A DNA stretch of 64,000 bases from Flavobacterium sp. MDT1-60 (lineage in GTDB: Bacteria; Bacteroidota; Bacteroidia; Flavobacteriales; Flavobacteriaceae), in NCBI RefSeq assembly GCF_014844035.1, contig NZ_CP062159.1, positions 744,001-808,000 of the forward strand, in the 5' to 3' direction. Positions 18,130-25,637 of this stretch are shown here, piece after piece. The translations under genes and the position numbers were made by a program. Under the pieces are notes generated by a model, which did not search any database, had not been told where the DNA came from, and saw only the letters and a list, made by a program, of their open reading frames with translations. Position 1 is the first letter of the stretch. Each line of letters begins with the position of its first letter.

Positions 18130-18302
18130 TTTGCCACGAATTTCACTAATTTTCACTAATTCTTTGTCTACATAAAAGTACACAATTTGATTTTAAATAA
18201 GAAATGTATTATAATTTGAAGGTCCTTTTTGTTGCGAATTTCACTAAGGATTGTTAATTTAACAGCCATACATTCGTGAAAATTAGTGAAATTCGTGGCA
18301 AA
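18130..18302. repeat. Inverted repeat pair in the gap between the exonuclease and ogt genes
   Basis: The 31-base arms (18130-18160 and 18272-18302) are reverse complements with one mismatch; the core phrase is GCCACGAATTTCACTAATT. A third, partial phrase, GCGAATTTCACTAAGGA, lies between them near 18234, and a similar one occurs near 27287. Confidence 0.85.
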
Positions 18303-18308
18303 CTAAAC

Positions 18309-18785
18309 CTAAAACAAACGCTGTTGATTTGAAGGATTTTCATGCTCAAGTAACCACTTCTTACGCGACAAACCTCCGGCATAACCGGTTAAAGATCCAT
18401 TTGTGCCAATAACGCGATGACAGGGAACTACAATCCAGAGTGGATTTTTTCCATTGGCAGATGCAACCGCACGAATTGCTTTTATATCGCCCAATTTTTT
18501 GGTCTGATCCATATAACTGATAGTTTTTCCGTATGGAATTTCTAATAAGGCTTTCCAAACTTTTTGCTGAAATTCTGTGCCTTGGGGATTTAGTTTCAAA
18601 TCAAAATCGGTTCTTTTGCCTTGGAAATATTCTTCAAGTTGAGAAACAGCTTCTTTTAAAACTTTCGGAATTTCTGCAGAAACTTCATTTGTACCAACAT
18701 CAGAAACAGAGATTACAGCAATGCCATTATCATCTCCAATGATTTTGGTGATTCCTAAAGGCGAATTGATATAAGCTGTTTCCAT
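18309..18785 (-). CDS. ogt: Methylated-DNA-protein-cysteine methyltransferase
   Basis: Suicide repair protein that transfers the alkyl group from O6-alkylguanine to its own cysteine. The acceptor is C122 in 'IVVPCHRVIG'. The preceding 'IPYGKTISYMD', 'AIRAVASANGKNPL' and the final 'GYAGGLSRKKWLLEHE' are the conserved helix-turn-helix and active-site elements. At 158 residues it is the short Ogt type without an Ada N-terminal domain. Confidence 0.96.
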   Translation of the reverse strand: METAYINSPLGITKIIGDDNGIAVISVSDVGTNEVSAEIPKVLKEAVSQLEEYFQGKRTDFDLKLNPQGTEFQQKVWKALLEIPYGKTISYMDQTKKLGDIKAIRAVASANGKNPLWIVVPCHRVIGTNGSLTGYAGGLSRKKWLLEHENPSNQQRLF

Positions 18786-18954
18786 AAATTTTTAACCGCA
18801 AAGGCGCTAAGGTTTTACGCAAAGTTCGCAATTTTTAACCATATAAATGATATAAGTAAATTGAAGTTTTTTACTTAAACGATTGTCACACTTAACGAAG
18901 TCTGAGGCTTTTGTAACAATCGCTTCGACTCCGCTCAGCCTGACATCCGGAGCG
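18786..18954. repeat. Intergenic repeats between ogt and the epimerase gene
   Basis: Two phrase types are present. 18791-18835 reads AACCGCAAAGGCGCTAAGG and continues with ACGCAAAGTTCGCAA. 18884-18947 is a diverged inverted pair whose right side, CTTCGACTCCGCTCAGCCTG, matches the arms of the perfect inverted repeat at 39118-39190. Confidence 0.65.
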
Positions 18955-19800
18955 TTAATAATTTTCTATCTTAAACTTATAACTTAAAACAGATTCAATT
19001 TTTTTACTTGAGATAACCTTTTTGATATTTGACTTTTCTATGCTGAATTTCGGTAAAATCAGGTTTTGTTCTTTTGCTTTTTGAGTATAGTAATCTTGTC
19101 TTGTAGGATGAAAAGGAGCTACGGCGTTGAAAACTTCATTCCATTTTGATTGACGAATAATTTTTTCGATGATTTGGATGCAATCGTTTTGATGAATCAA
19201 ATTGACAGGTGCATCTGGATTTTCAAGGTTTTCTTTTCCTGCTAAAAATTTTACAGGATGGCGATCTTCGCCAATTAATCCGCCGAATCGTAGAATTGTA
19301 GTTTCGAAGTTTTGGTTTTTCTGGAGAATTGCTTCGGCTAAAACCAATTGTTTACCGCTCTCCGTTTCCGGATTTAGGTGCGTTTCTTCTGTAATTAAAT
19401 CATTTTGATCTCCATAAACAGAAGTCGAACTTACAAAAAGTACTTTTTTGATAGTCGATTTCTCTATAAACGGAATCAAAGTTTCGATTTTCTCAACAAA
19501 AATCTTTCGGGATGAATCCGTATTTGCTCGTAACTTGGGCGGAATATCAATAATAAGAATTTCGCTTTCCGCTAAAAAATCATTAATAGTTTCAGAAACA
19601 TTGTCGCTTTCAAGTGTTTCTTCTCCCGAAGCTTCGGGATCGCTCAGAATGACAAGAAACGGATTTATTCCAGCATCTTTCAAAATAGAAAGTTTATTTT
19701 CAGAAGTTGTTGATCCATTGACCGAATTTCCTTTTTCGATTAATTTTTTCGCCAAAGGCAAACCCAGCCAGCCACAGCCTAAAATACTTATTTGAATCAT
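18955..19800 (-). CDS. NAD(P)-dependent epimerase/dehydratase-like protein
   Basis: 281 residues with an N-terminal Rossmann nucleotide-binding motif 'ILGCGWLGLPLAKKL' (residues 6-20) and 'VLFVSSTSVYGD' (near 123-134), which contains the serine and tyrosine of extended short-chain dehydrogenases. It resembles the YeeZ family. Residues 49-61 (VILSDPEASGEE) are encoded by a copy of a dispersed palindromic repeat and probably form a surface loop insertion; related proteins should lack it. Substrate unknown. Confidence 0.83.
   Translation of the reverse strand: MIQISILGCGWLGLPLAKKLIEKGNSVNGSTTSENKLSILKDAGINPFLVILSDPEASGEETLESDNVSETINDFLAESEILIIDIPPKLRANTDSSRKIFVEKIETLIPFIEKSTIKKVLFVSSTSVYGDQNDLITEETHLNPETESGKQLVLAEAILQKNQNFETTILRFGGLIGEDRHPVKFLAGKENLENPDAPVNLIHQNDCIQIIEKIIRQSKWNEVFNAVAPFHPTRQDYYTQKAKEQNLILPKFSIEKSNIKKVISSKKIESVLSYKFKIENY
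19622..19655. repeat. Intragenic palindromic repeat in the epimerase gene
   Basis: Contains the 16-base palindrome TCCCGAAGCTTCGGGA (19624-19639), followed by CGCTCAGAATGACAA. Read on the minus strand it begins TTGTCATTCTGAG, nearly the same as the TTGTCATCCTGAG that opens the inverted repeat at 19848-19949. It is in frame. Confidence 0.75.
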
Positions 19801-19847
19801 TTTTTTGAAGGTTCAGAGAGGCAAAGGTACAAAGGTTATTCACAATC

Positions 19848-19949
19848 TTGTCATCCTGAGGAACGAAGGATCACACAAGATATTCCATATGCTAAATTGC
19901 CAATCTTTGTCGAGTTTCGAGTGTGATCCTTCGTTCCTCAGGATGACAA
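19848..19949. repeat. Perfect 29 bp inverted repeat pair
   Basis: The left arm 19848-19876 (TTGTCATCCTGAGGAACGAA and nine more) and the right arm 19921-19949 are exact reverse complements, separated by 44 bases. A degraded relative lies near 57293-57330. It is located between two genes of the minus strand and looks like a REP doublet. Confidence 0.9.
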
Positions 19950-19977
19950 AAATGGAGAAAAACTTTCCGTTTTTTTA

Positions 19978-20427
19978 TTACAAATCCAGAAAAAAGCAAA
20001 TTTTGTCTTTTCCTTTTGCGCCAATTCTGTTATAGAATTTTATAGCTCTTTCATTGAATTGAGGCGTTCGCCATTGCATGTTAACACAGTTTTTAGCTTT
20101 TCCTATTTCTTTTAATTTATTGATTAGAACTTCTCCGATTCCGAAATTTCTGGCTTCTTTTTCCAAAAATAAACAGTCCATGTAAATGAAATCGCCCGCA
20201 CTCCAGGTAGAGTACGTAAAATTATAAGAGGCATAACCTACAATGTCATTTTCAGTGGCAACAACTAAGCAAAAGAGTTTGGGATTTTCACTGAATAGCG
20301 CTTCTTTCAAACCTTCTTCTTTTCCTGTCGGATCGTAATCGGCTTTCTCAAATTCGGTATGTTTTTGACATAAGATGACCAATTTAGGTAAATCGGCTAT
20401 TTCGCAGTTTCTTATTGTATATTCCAT
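19978..20427 (-). CDS. GNAT family N-acetyltransferase
   Basis: 149 residues from the start at 20427 (MEYTIRNCEIADLPKL). The open frame continues upstream to 20589, but only as antisense of nothing known and overlapping the LysR gene, so it was not used. The acetyl-CoA-binding region is 'CLFLEKEARNFGIGEVLINK', with a less canonical E-x-x-N-F-G-I-G in place of R/Q-x-x-G-x-G/A. The start overlaps the end of the LysR gene by 16 bases, so the two are translationally coupled. The acceptor is unknown; the closest known type would be a diamine or small-amine acetyltransferase. Confidence 0.85.
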   Translation of the reverse strand: MEYTIRNCEIADLPKLVILCQKHTEFEKADYDPTGKEEGLKEALFSENPKLFCLVVATENDIVGYASYNFTYSTWSAGDFIYMDCLFLEKEARNFGIGEVLINKLKEIGKAKNCVNMQWRTPQFNERAIKFYNRIGAKGKDKICFFLDL

Positions 20428-21314
20428 TGCAGGTTGATTTCGGTTTGTAAAAAGGTGATAAAATGATGAAAATAGGCAGGATATTCCTGATTGTCCCGAA
20501 TCGCAATGAAATGCTTTCTTTTTAAACCGTTTTTTCCAATTTTGATGGCCTTTATCGGATTGTTTTTTAAATGTGGCAATAAAGCCCATTTTGCCATCGA
20601 CATAACGCCCATATCGGCTTTTACCATTTCCAGAGAAGCTTCTGTCAATGGCAAGGCTGTAATCTTCTTCGGACTTACTTTGGCTGGAGCTAAAATAAAT
20701 TGATGAATCGTGACGGTTTCCATCGGAAGCGAATGAATCAAAAGATGCTCGTTGACAAAATCTTCTGCAACGACATATTTTTTATTCGCCCAAGCGTGGT
20801 TTTCAGAAACTGCCATCACGACTTCGTCCTGAAAAAGTTCCAGATATTTGATATTATTGTCATTAATCTGATCGCTGATAATCGCAATATCAATCGTGTT
20901 TTCTAATAATTTTTGAAGTGGAATATGAGTCGCTTCTGTCACAATTTTCAATTCGACATTAGGATATAGAAGATGAAATTGTTTCATTACCGACGGAAGC
21001 CAGTGATAACTCGAGAAACACTCGGTACTAATTCGGATTTCACCATATTCTCCAAAAACCATTTGTTTGATTTGAGTTTGGGTTTGTGAAAGCTTATCCA
21101 GAATTTCATTGGCAAGCTCGTAGATTTTCTCTCCGGCTTTCGTCAAAACCAGTTTTTTATTTGTTCTCAAAAAAATGGCTGTTCCCAGTTGATATTCAGC
21201 TTCTTTAAGTTGATGGCTCAGGGCTGATTGCGTCAAATGAAGTTTATCTATCGCTTTGGTGATGCTTCCTTCTTCAACAATTGCTTTTATCAATTTTAAA
21301 TGACGTATTTCCAT
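20412..21314 (-). CDS. LysR family transcriptional regulator, MetR-like
   Basis: 300 residues. The N-terminal helix-turn-helix 'VEEGSITKAIDKLHLTQSAL' (residues 13-32) is followed by the substrate-binding domain (about 90-290). Overall pattern is nearest to MetR-like LysR proteins. It is divergent from a rhodanese gene, separated by 143 bases; LysR proteins often control the divergent neighbour, so the rhodanese is the likely target, but this is an inference from layout. Confidence 0.9.
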   Translation of the reverse strand: MEIRHLKLIKAIVEEGSITKAIDKLHLTQSALSHQLKEAEYQLGTAIFLRTNKKLVLTKAGEKIYELANEILDKLSQTQTQIKQMVFGEYGEIRISTECFSSYHWLPSVMKQFHLLYPNVELKIVTEATHIPLQKLLENTIDIAIISDQINDNNIKYLELFQDEVVMAVSENHAWANKKYVVAEDFVNEHLLIHSLPMETVTIHQFILAPAKVSPKKITALPLTEASLEMVKADMGVMSMAKWALLPHLKNNPIKAIKIGKNGLKRKHFIAIRDNQEYPAYFHHFITFLQTEINLQWNIQ

Positions 21315-21421
21315 TTTTTTGAGAATTTATACAAAGAAACAAAATTTTAGAACGGCTTTTCATGAAAAAAAGTAATGTAGTTGATGAATTCTTTTCGTTT
21401 TTATAGTGTGTAATGTTGGTC

Positions 21422-21429
21422 TACTTTTG
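21422..21429 (+). promoter_or_regulatory. Putative -7 promoter element for the rhodanese gene
   Basis: TACTTTTG matches TAnnTTTG exactly and lies 28 bases before the start codon at 21458, leaving a short leader. A T-rich stretch sits near the -33 position. It is in the LysR-rhodanese intergenic region. Confidence 0.55.
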
Positions 21430-21457
21430 AAAAAACAAAATCATAAAAACTGAAAAA

Positions 21458-21853
21458 ATGGAAACACAAATTAAACATTATGAAAACAAACTGGCCTTCG
21501 AAATGGATCCTTCCGATTTGTTTGATGCCTTGAATAACGGAGAAAAAGTGATTGTTATTGATGCCCGAAAAACATTTGGATATGAAGCAGAACATATTCC
21601 GACGGCGATTAATATTCCGCATCGCGAAATGACAATTGAAAGTACCAAACATTTAGACAGAGACGTTTTGTACGTAATGTATTGCGACGGAATTGGTTGT
21701 AACGCTTCGACAAGAGGCGCTTTGAATATGGTAAAATTAGGTTTTAAAGTAAAAGAATTGATCGGCGGAATGGAGTGGTGGAAGTTTGACGGATATGCCA
21801 CTGAAGGAACAAATGGGGTTAAAGCAGGATTGAAAATAGAATGTGCCTGTTAA
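21458..21853 (+). CDS. Rhodanese-like sulfurtransferase domain protein
   Basis: 131 residues, single rhodanese domain. 'VIVIDARKTFGYEAEHIPTA' (residues 31-50) is the conserved N-terminal half. The active-site loop is 'YCDGIGCNAST' with C76 at the catalytic position and a second cysteine, C81, in the loop. The C-terminal 'VKELIGGMEWWKFDGYAT' is typical. It probably transfers sulfane sulfur or detoxifies cyanide or sulfide; the acceptor is unknown. It is divergently paired with the LysR gene. Confidence 0.92.
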   Translation: METQIKHYENKLAFEMDPSDLFDALNNGEKVIVIDARKTFGYEAEHIPTAINIPHREMTIESTKHLDRDVLYVMYCDGIGCNASTRGALNMVKLGFKVKELIGGMEWWKFDGYATEGTNGVKAGLKIECAC

Positions 21854-21854
21854 T

Positions 21855-21975
21855 TTTTTTAGGGACAAAGGTTCAAAGTTGCAAAGGTTTCCAATATATT
21901 ATAAAAAATAAAAAGCACTATGAAATAGTGCTTTTTGAACCTTTGTGCCTCTGTATCTTTGAACCTTTGAACCTG
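21855..21975. repeat. Repeat pair and terminator hairpin between rhodanese and TPR genes
   Basis: GGGACAAAGGTTCAAAGTTG (from 21861) and the reverse phrase TTTGAACCTTTGTGCC... to CTTTGAACCTTTGAACCTG (about 21935-21974) form an imperfect inverted pair. Confidence 0.7.
21910..21936. terminator. Bidirectional terminator
   Basis: AAAAAGCACTAT (21910-21921) pairs exactly with ATAGTGCTTTTT (21925-21936) around a three-base loop. Confidence 0.88.
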
Positions 21976-21986
21976 ATTTTAAGATT

Positions 21987-22856
21987 TTATTCAATTTTAA
22001 CGTTGTTTTTCTCTGCAATTTTTTTGAATAAATCTTCTTTATTTTCGGATTTCATTTTTTGATAAATGGCTCCCAAAAGCTGCTCAGAATCTTTTACATA
22101 CTCTGATTTTTCATTGGTGTAGATAACATGCGCCATGAAAATGTTGTCGAGTGCCTTTTCGTCATCATTCAGGACAAAATAATTTTTTCCGGCACCAAAG
22201 TAACCTTCTGCATTATTAGGCTGGAATTTGATTAGTTTTTCATAATATTCAATAGCCGTCTTAAAATCGGATTTTAAGGTATAAATAACTCCAATATTCA
22301 TTAGTGCTAAATCGCCTTCCGGGAAAATATCAAGTGATTTTTTATAATATTTTATTGCATTATCAAAATCATTCAATTGTCTGTAACAAACGGCAATGTC
22401 ATCCAGAGCGAGTACAAAATTTGGATCTTCTTTCAATGAAAGCTGTAGACTTTCAACCGCCAATTTATAGTTGTTAGCTTTCATGAAATCTTTTGCAATG
22501 ATATACGAGTTCTGCGCCTTTTCATTTTTTGAATCAGCGTAAAAGATAGTCGTTTTGTCTTCAGGATCCTGAGGTAATAATTTTGGACATTTTTTAATGA
22601 CAGCGTCACTGACTTTTTGAATCATACTTTTAATTCCATCAACAGTATTGATCGATTCTCTAACTTTTGAGTCTTTATCTGTCAATATGGTTTCAGACAT
22701 TGTACTCGTCAAACAGTCTCTAAAAACAGTTTCTGTAATTCCTGAACTTTTACTTAAACAATCACATGCTTTTGCAGCTATTTTTTCTTCTACAGCTTGT
22801 GCATAAATAGTCGTAAAGCTTGCAAATGCTATAAAAATTAGGATTATTTTCTTCAT
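21987..22856 (-). CDS. Secreted tetratricopeptide repeat protein
   Basis: 289 residues with a signal peptide (MKKIILIFIAFASFTTIYAQ). Residues 20-100 contain paired cysteines ('KACDCLSKSSG', 'FRDCLTST'). From about residue 120 there are four TPR units of about 34 residues each ('NFVLALDDIAVCYRQLNDFD', 'DLALMNIGVIYTLKSDFKTA', 'NAEGYFGAGKNYFVLNDDEK'), which bind protein partners. It is 16 bases downstream of the M28 peptidase gene and most likely the last gene of that operon. Confidence 0.85.
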   Translation of the reverse strand: MKKIILIFIAFASFTTIYAQAVEEKIAAKACDCLSKSSGITETVFRDCLTSTMSETILTDKDSKVRESINTVDGIKSMIQKVSDAVIKKCPKLLPQDPEDKTTIFYADSKNEKAQNSYIIAKDFMKANNYKLAVESLQLSLKEDPNFVLALDDIAVCYRQLNDFDNAIKYYKKSLDIFPEGDLALMNIGVIYTLKSDFKTAIEYYEKLIKFQPNNAEGYFGAGKNYFVLNDDEKALDNIFMAHVIYTNEKSEYVKDSEQLLGAIYQKMKSENKEDLFKKIAEKNNVKIE

Positions 22857-22872
22857 ATAAGGTAGTTCTATT

Positions 22873-25278
22873 TTATAATTTATTGTTTTGTTGAGGTTTA
22901 ACTACTGGTGTTAAACTGTCTTTCGCAACAGTCACACTATCTTTTATTGGCGCGGCTTCGATTGTTGGTACTGGCGCAGTATATCTTTTTATCTTTTGCT
23001 GAATTAAAACAGCATCATTCAAAACAAAAGGCGTCGGCATCATCCAGTCGTTTCTTGGTTTTACCTGAAATAACGGATTAGTCATCAAATCAAAAGAGCT
23101 TTCAATCAAATCCATATCAAAAATAGACGATTTGTTGATGTAGAATTCCATTACAAGTGGTTCATTACCCACAACATAATAGCATAAAATTTTCATACCA
23201 TCTCTTTCCAGACTGTTTCCTTTTTGGTCAGAAGTTGAAACTCCGTTAGCTTTAAAGTTGTAAAAAGTCATTTTAGGATGGGCAAAAATATCATAACGGT
23301 TTACTTTTCGGTTGGGTGTAATTTGTATTTTTAGGTATCGATTGTTCCCAATAACGCTGTCTTTTAAGAAAGAGATGGTTGGTTTAGGAACCTCTACAAC
23401 CGGTGCAATAGCGCTATAAGTAAAACCAGAGTTATATTTGCTGGCAAGTGGCAGGGCATTTAAACCAACCGCTTTTTGATTTTTTTCTCCCAAATAAGTT
23501 TTTGTCCAATCATCAAGGTTTACATCGTATGTTGTCCATACGGCAGAATTTGTATCGGCATTGTAAACGTAAAGCAAACTATTCGATTTTGCTTTTCCAT
23601 GTTCGTAACCAGAATTGTAACCTGCGTAAACAAAAAAGCCAATAGATACGATAAAAAAGAATGCAGCCCATGCCCCTTTTCTAATAAAATCTCCAAAAAT
23701 TGGAAGTAATAATCCGAAAAGCAAAACAGTAAGTAAGGCACTTCCAAAAAGAATTTTTAAACCTAAACCAATTGGAAACATTACAATAAAGGGTGCAACA
23801 ATTATAAGCGCCGGAAGTGTAAATAATAAGTTTAAACCCAAACTGTAATGTTGTGTAATAACAAAAATTCCAAATAGGAAGATTCCAAAATAAACCGGAA
23901 TAATCAGGAATCCTGCGCCAGTTAAGTTATTGGCTAAAAATATATTGATCACAATCCATAGTAGCAAAGGTGCTACAAAATGATTCATCGTAATTTTTGT
24001 TTCTGAAAAATGGTTGTAAAATGCAAAGCAAATAGCAATGCTTAAAGTAACAAATGCTCCAATATAGGCGTGTCCATTGTAGGTAAAGCCATTAAGTAAA
24101 TCTAAATATTGAGGATAGATTTGCAAAACGATTTTCCATCCTAAAAAAGTTACTAAACCGGCAATGATCAAAGCACCCAAAAAGGGAACAAAACCTTTAA
24201 AAATCTCTCTGAAAGATATTAATCGTTTTGCTTTTCCAATAAAAATAAAAATAATTAGCAAGCCTAAAGCAATTATTGTCATTGGGAAAACCCAGGTAAA
24301 AGGGTAACTTATAAAGGAAAATGGAACGCTGAAATAAACATCGTCTGCAGTTGAGTTTGTTGCATTTAAGTCGATGTTTGAAAAGTATTTTAATAAAGGC
24401 ATCAAATACGTTCCCTGATGTGCCAATGTCATTCTGTTTAAATGCTGAACGTCGTCTTGTTGGGTGTGGTAATTATAATGTCCATCGATAAAAGCAAAAT
24501 TAAATCCCTGAATGTTTCCTTGTTCTCTAAAAACAGTTAAATCAGTATCATTTGGCAGCATTTTGTAAATGCTGTACATCAGCGAATTTGAAACCGGATA
24601 TTTGGTCTTTGCTTTTGAAAATTCTTTTACAAGAGCTTCATTTCCTTTGTTGGTTTCCATCAACATGTAACTTGGTCCAGAAGACCCGCGAGCTTCAAAA
24701 TTAATAACCAGGCCAACATCTTTAGCCCACGGATGTTTGTTCACAAACAGTTCAGCACCGTTTAACCCTAATTCTTCAGCATCTGAAAAAAGAATTATAA
24801 TATCGTTTTTTTGAGGTTGTTTGGAGTACATAAAAGCACGAATACCTTCAAGAATGGTAGCTACTCCAGAAGCATCATCACTTGCTCCTTTAGAAAATGA
24901 ATGTGGTGCACTGTCATAATGGGATAGTAATAAAAGCGCTTTTGAGTTGTTGGTCCCTTTTATGCGGGCCAGAATGTTTTTGGATTTTACTAAAAGCCCC
25001 TTATCGTTTAGTGTAAATCCTTCCTGAACAGAAGTCTCTAAACCAATTCGGTTCAATTCAAGTTTAAGGTAGTTTGCTACTAATTCGTGATTAGTTGATC
25101 CGACATAATGTGGTTTTTGAGCAATAATTTCGACCTGGTTTAAAGCCCTTTCGGTCGAAAATTCGGCAAGAGCTTCCTCTTCTTTCGAAATCCATTGCGG
25201 CATCATGGTGGCGTAGATGATACCAAGAATTGCTAAAATGCATACTACGGCAAGAATTGAAGTGGGGTTTTTTTTCAT
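22873..25278 (-). CDS. M28 family zinc peptidase with C-terminal membrane domain
   Basis: 801 residues. One N-terminal membrane segment (residues 7-26) leads to an M28 domain (about 70-320). The metal ligands are in the usual places: 'LLSHYDSAPHS' (H), 'GASDDASGVA' (bridging D), 'FSDAEELGLNGA' (catalytic E and ligand E) and 'DGHYNYHTQQDD' near the end. From about residue 330 to 560 there are eight or so hydrophobic segments, then a soluble beta-rich tail. This is a membrane-bound aminopeptidase type common in Bacteroidota. The operon order is nitrilase fusion, zinc-ribbon protein, this gene, TPR protein. Confidence 0.92.
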   Translation of the reverse strand: MKKNPTSILAVVCILAILGIIYATMMPQWISKEEEALAEFSTERALNQVEIIAQKPHYVGSTNHELVANYLKLELNRIGLETSVQEGFTLNDKGLLVKSKNILARIKGTNNSKALLLLSHYDSAPHSFSKGASDDASGVATILEGIRAFMYSKQPQKNDIIILFSDAEELGLNGAELFVNKHPWAKDVGLVINFEARGSSGPSYMLMETNKGNEALVKEFSKAKTKYPVSNSLMYSIYKMLPNDTDLTVFREQGNIQGFNFAFIDGHYNYHTQQDDVQHLNRMTLAHQGTYLMPLLKYFSNIDLNATNSTADDVYFSVPFSFISYPFTWVFPMTIIALGLLIIFIFIGKAKRLISFREIFKGFVPFLGALIIAGLVTFLGWKIVLQIYPQYLDLLNGFTYNGHAYIGAFVTLSIAICFAFYNHFSETKITMNHFVAPLLLWIVINIFLANNLTGAGFLIIPVYFGIFLFGIFVITQHYSLGLNLLFTLPALIIVAPFIVMFPIGLGLKILFGSALLTVLLFGLLLPIFGDFIRKGAWAAFFFIVSIGFFVYAGYNSGYEHGKAKSNSLLYVYNADTNSAVWTTYDVNLDDWTKTYLGEKNQKAVGLNALPLASKYNSGFTYSAIAPVVEVPKPTISFLKDSVIGNNRYLKIQITPNRKVNRYDIFAHPKMTFYNFKANGVSTSDQKGNSLERDGMKILCYYVVGNEPLVMEFYINKSSIFDMDLIESSFDLMTNPLFQVKPRNDWMMPTPFVLNDAVLIQQKIKRYTAPVPTIEAAPIKDSVTVAKDSLTPVVKPQQNNKL

Positions 25279-25289
25279 GATGAATAGTA

Positions 25290-25637
25290 CTATATTTCTT
25301 TTTTAACAAGCATAAAATAATCATTGTCCAAAGATCTATATCCCTGGTCATACAAGAAATAGTAGGTATTCCCTGTTTTGGTCTGCAAGATATTGGTAAA
25401 GAAATCAAAATCAAAACCTTTATTGATCATTTTATCCCTTGTTGCTTTTGATTTTCCTTCCGTGTTTAGCTCGACCAAAATACGGTAATTTTTTCGTAAT
25501 TTGTTGTTTACGTTTCGCATGAAATTAGTGCTGTCCTTATTTATTTTGTTGTTGTAGGCATTTCGGCAGCTATCAGAACAAAACTTTTTGTCTTCCCGAC
25601 CTACAATTTTTTCGGAGCATTCAAGGCAGGTTTTCAT
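25290..25637 (-). CDS. Zinc-ribbon protein of unknown function
   Basis: 115 residues. The N-terminus 'TCLECSEKIVGREDKKFCSD' plus the following SC forms two CxxC-type knuckles (C4, C7, C20, C24), as in DUF2116-like zinc ribbons. The C-terminal part ('GFDFDFFTNILQTKTG', 'YFLYDQGYRSL') is predicted to be folded. Its start codon overlaps the stop of the upstream nitrilase-fusion gene by four bases, so translation is coupled. Function unknown; it may bind RNA or DNA. Confidence 0.8.
   Translation of the reverse strand: MKTCLECSEKIVGREDKKFCSDSCRNAYNNKINKDSTNFMRNVNNKLRKNYRILVELNTEGKSKATRDKMINKGFDFDFFTNILQTKTGNTYYFLYDQGYRSLDNDYFMLVKKEI

Noticed and set aside
19805..20035. 76-residue frame on the plus strand
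   Set aside because: It is produced by the 19848-19949 repeat pair and overlaps the GNAT gene end; the peptide has no domain character.
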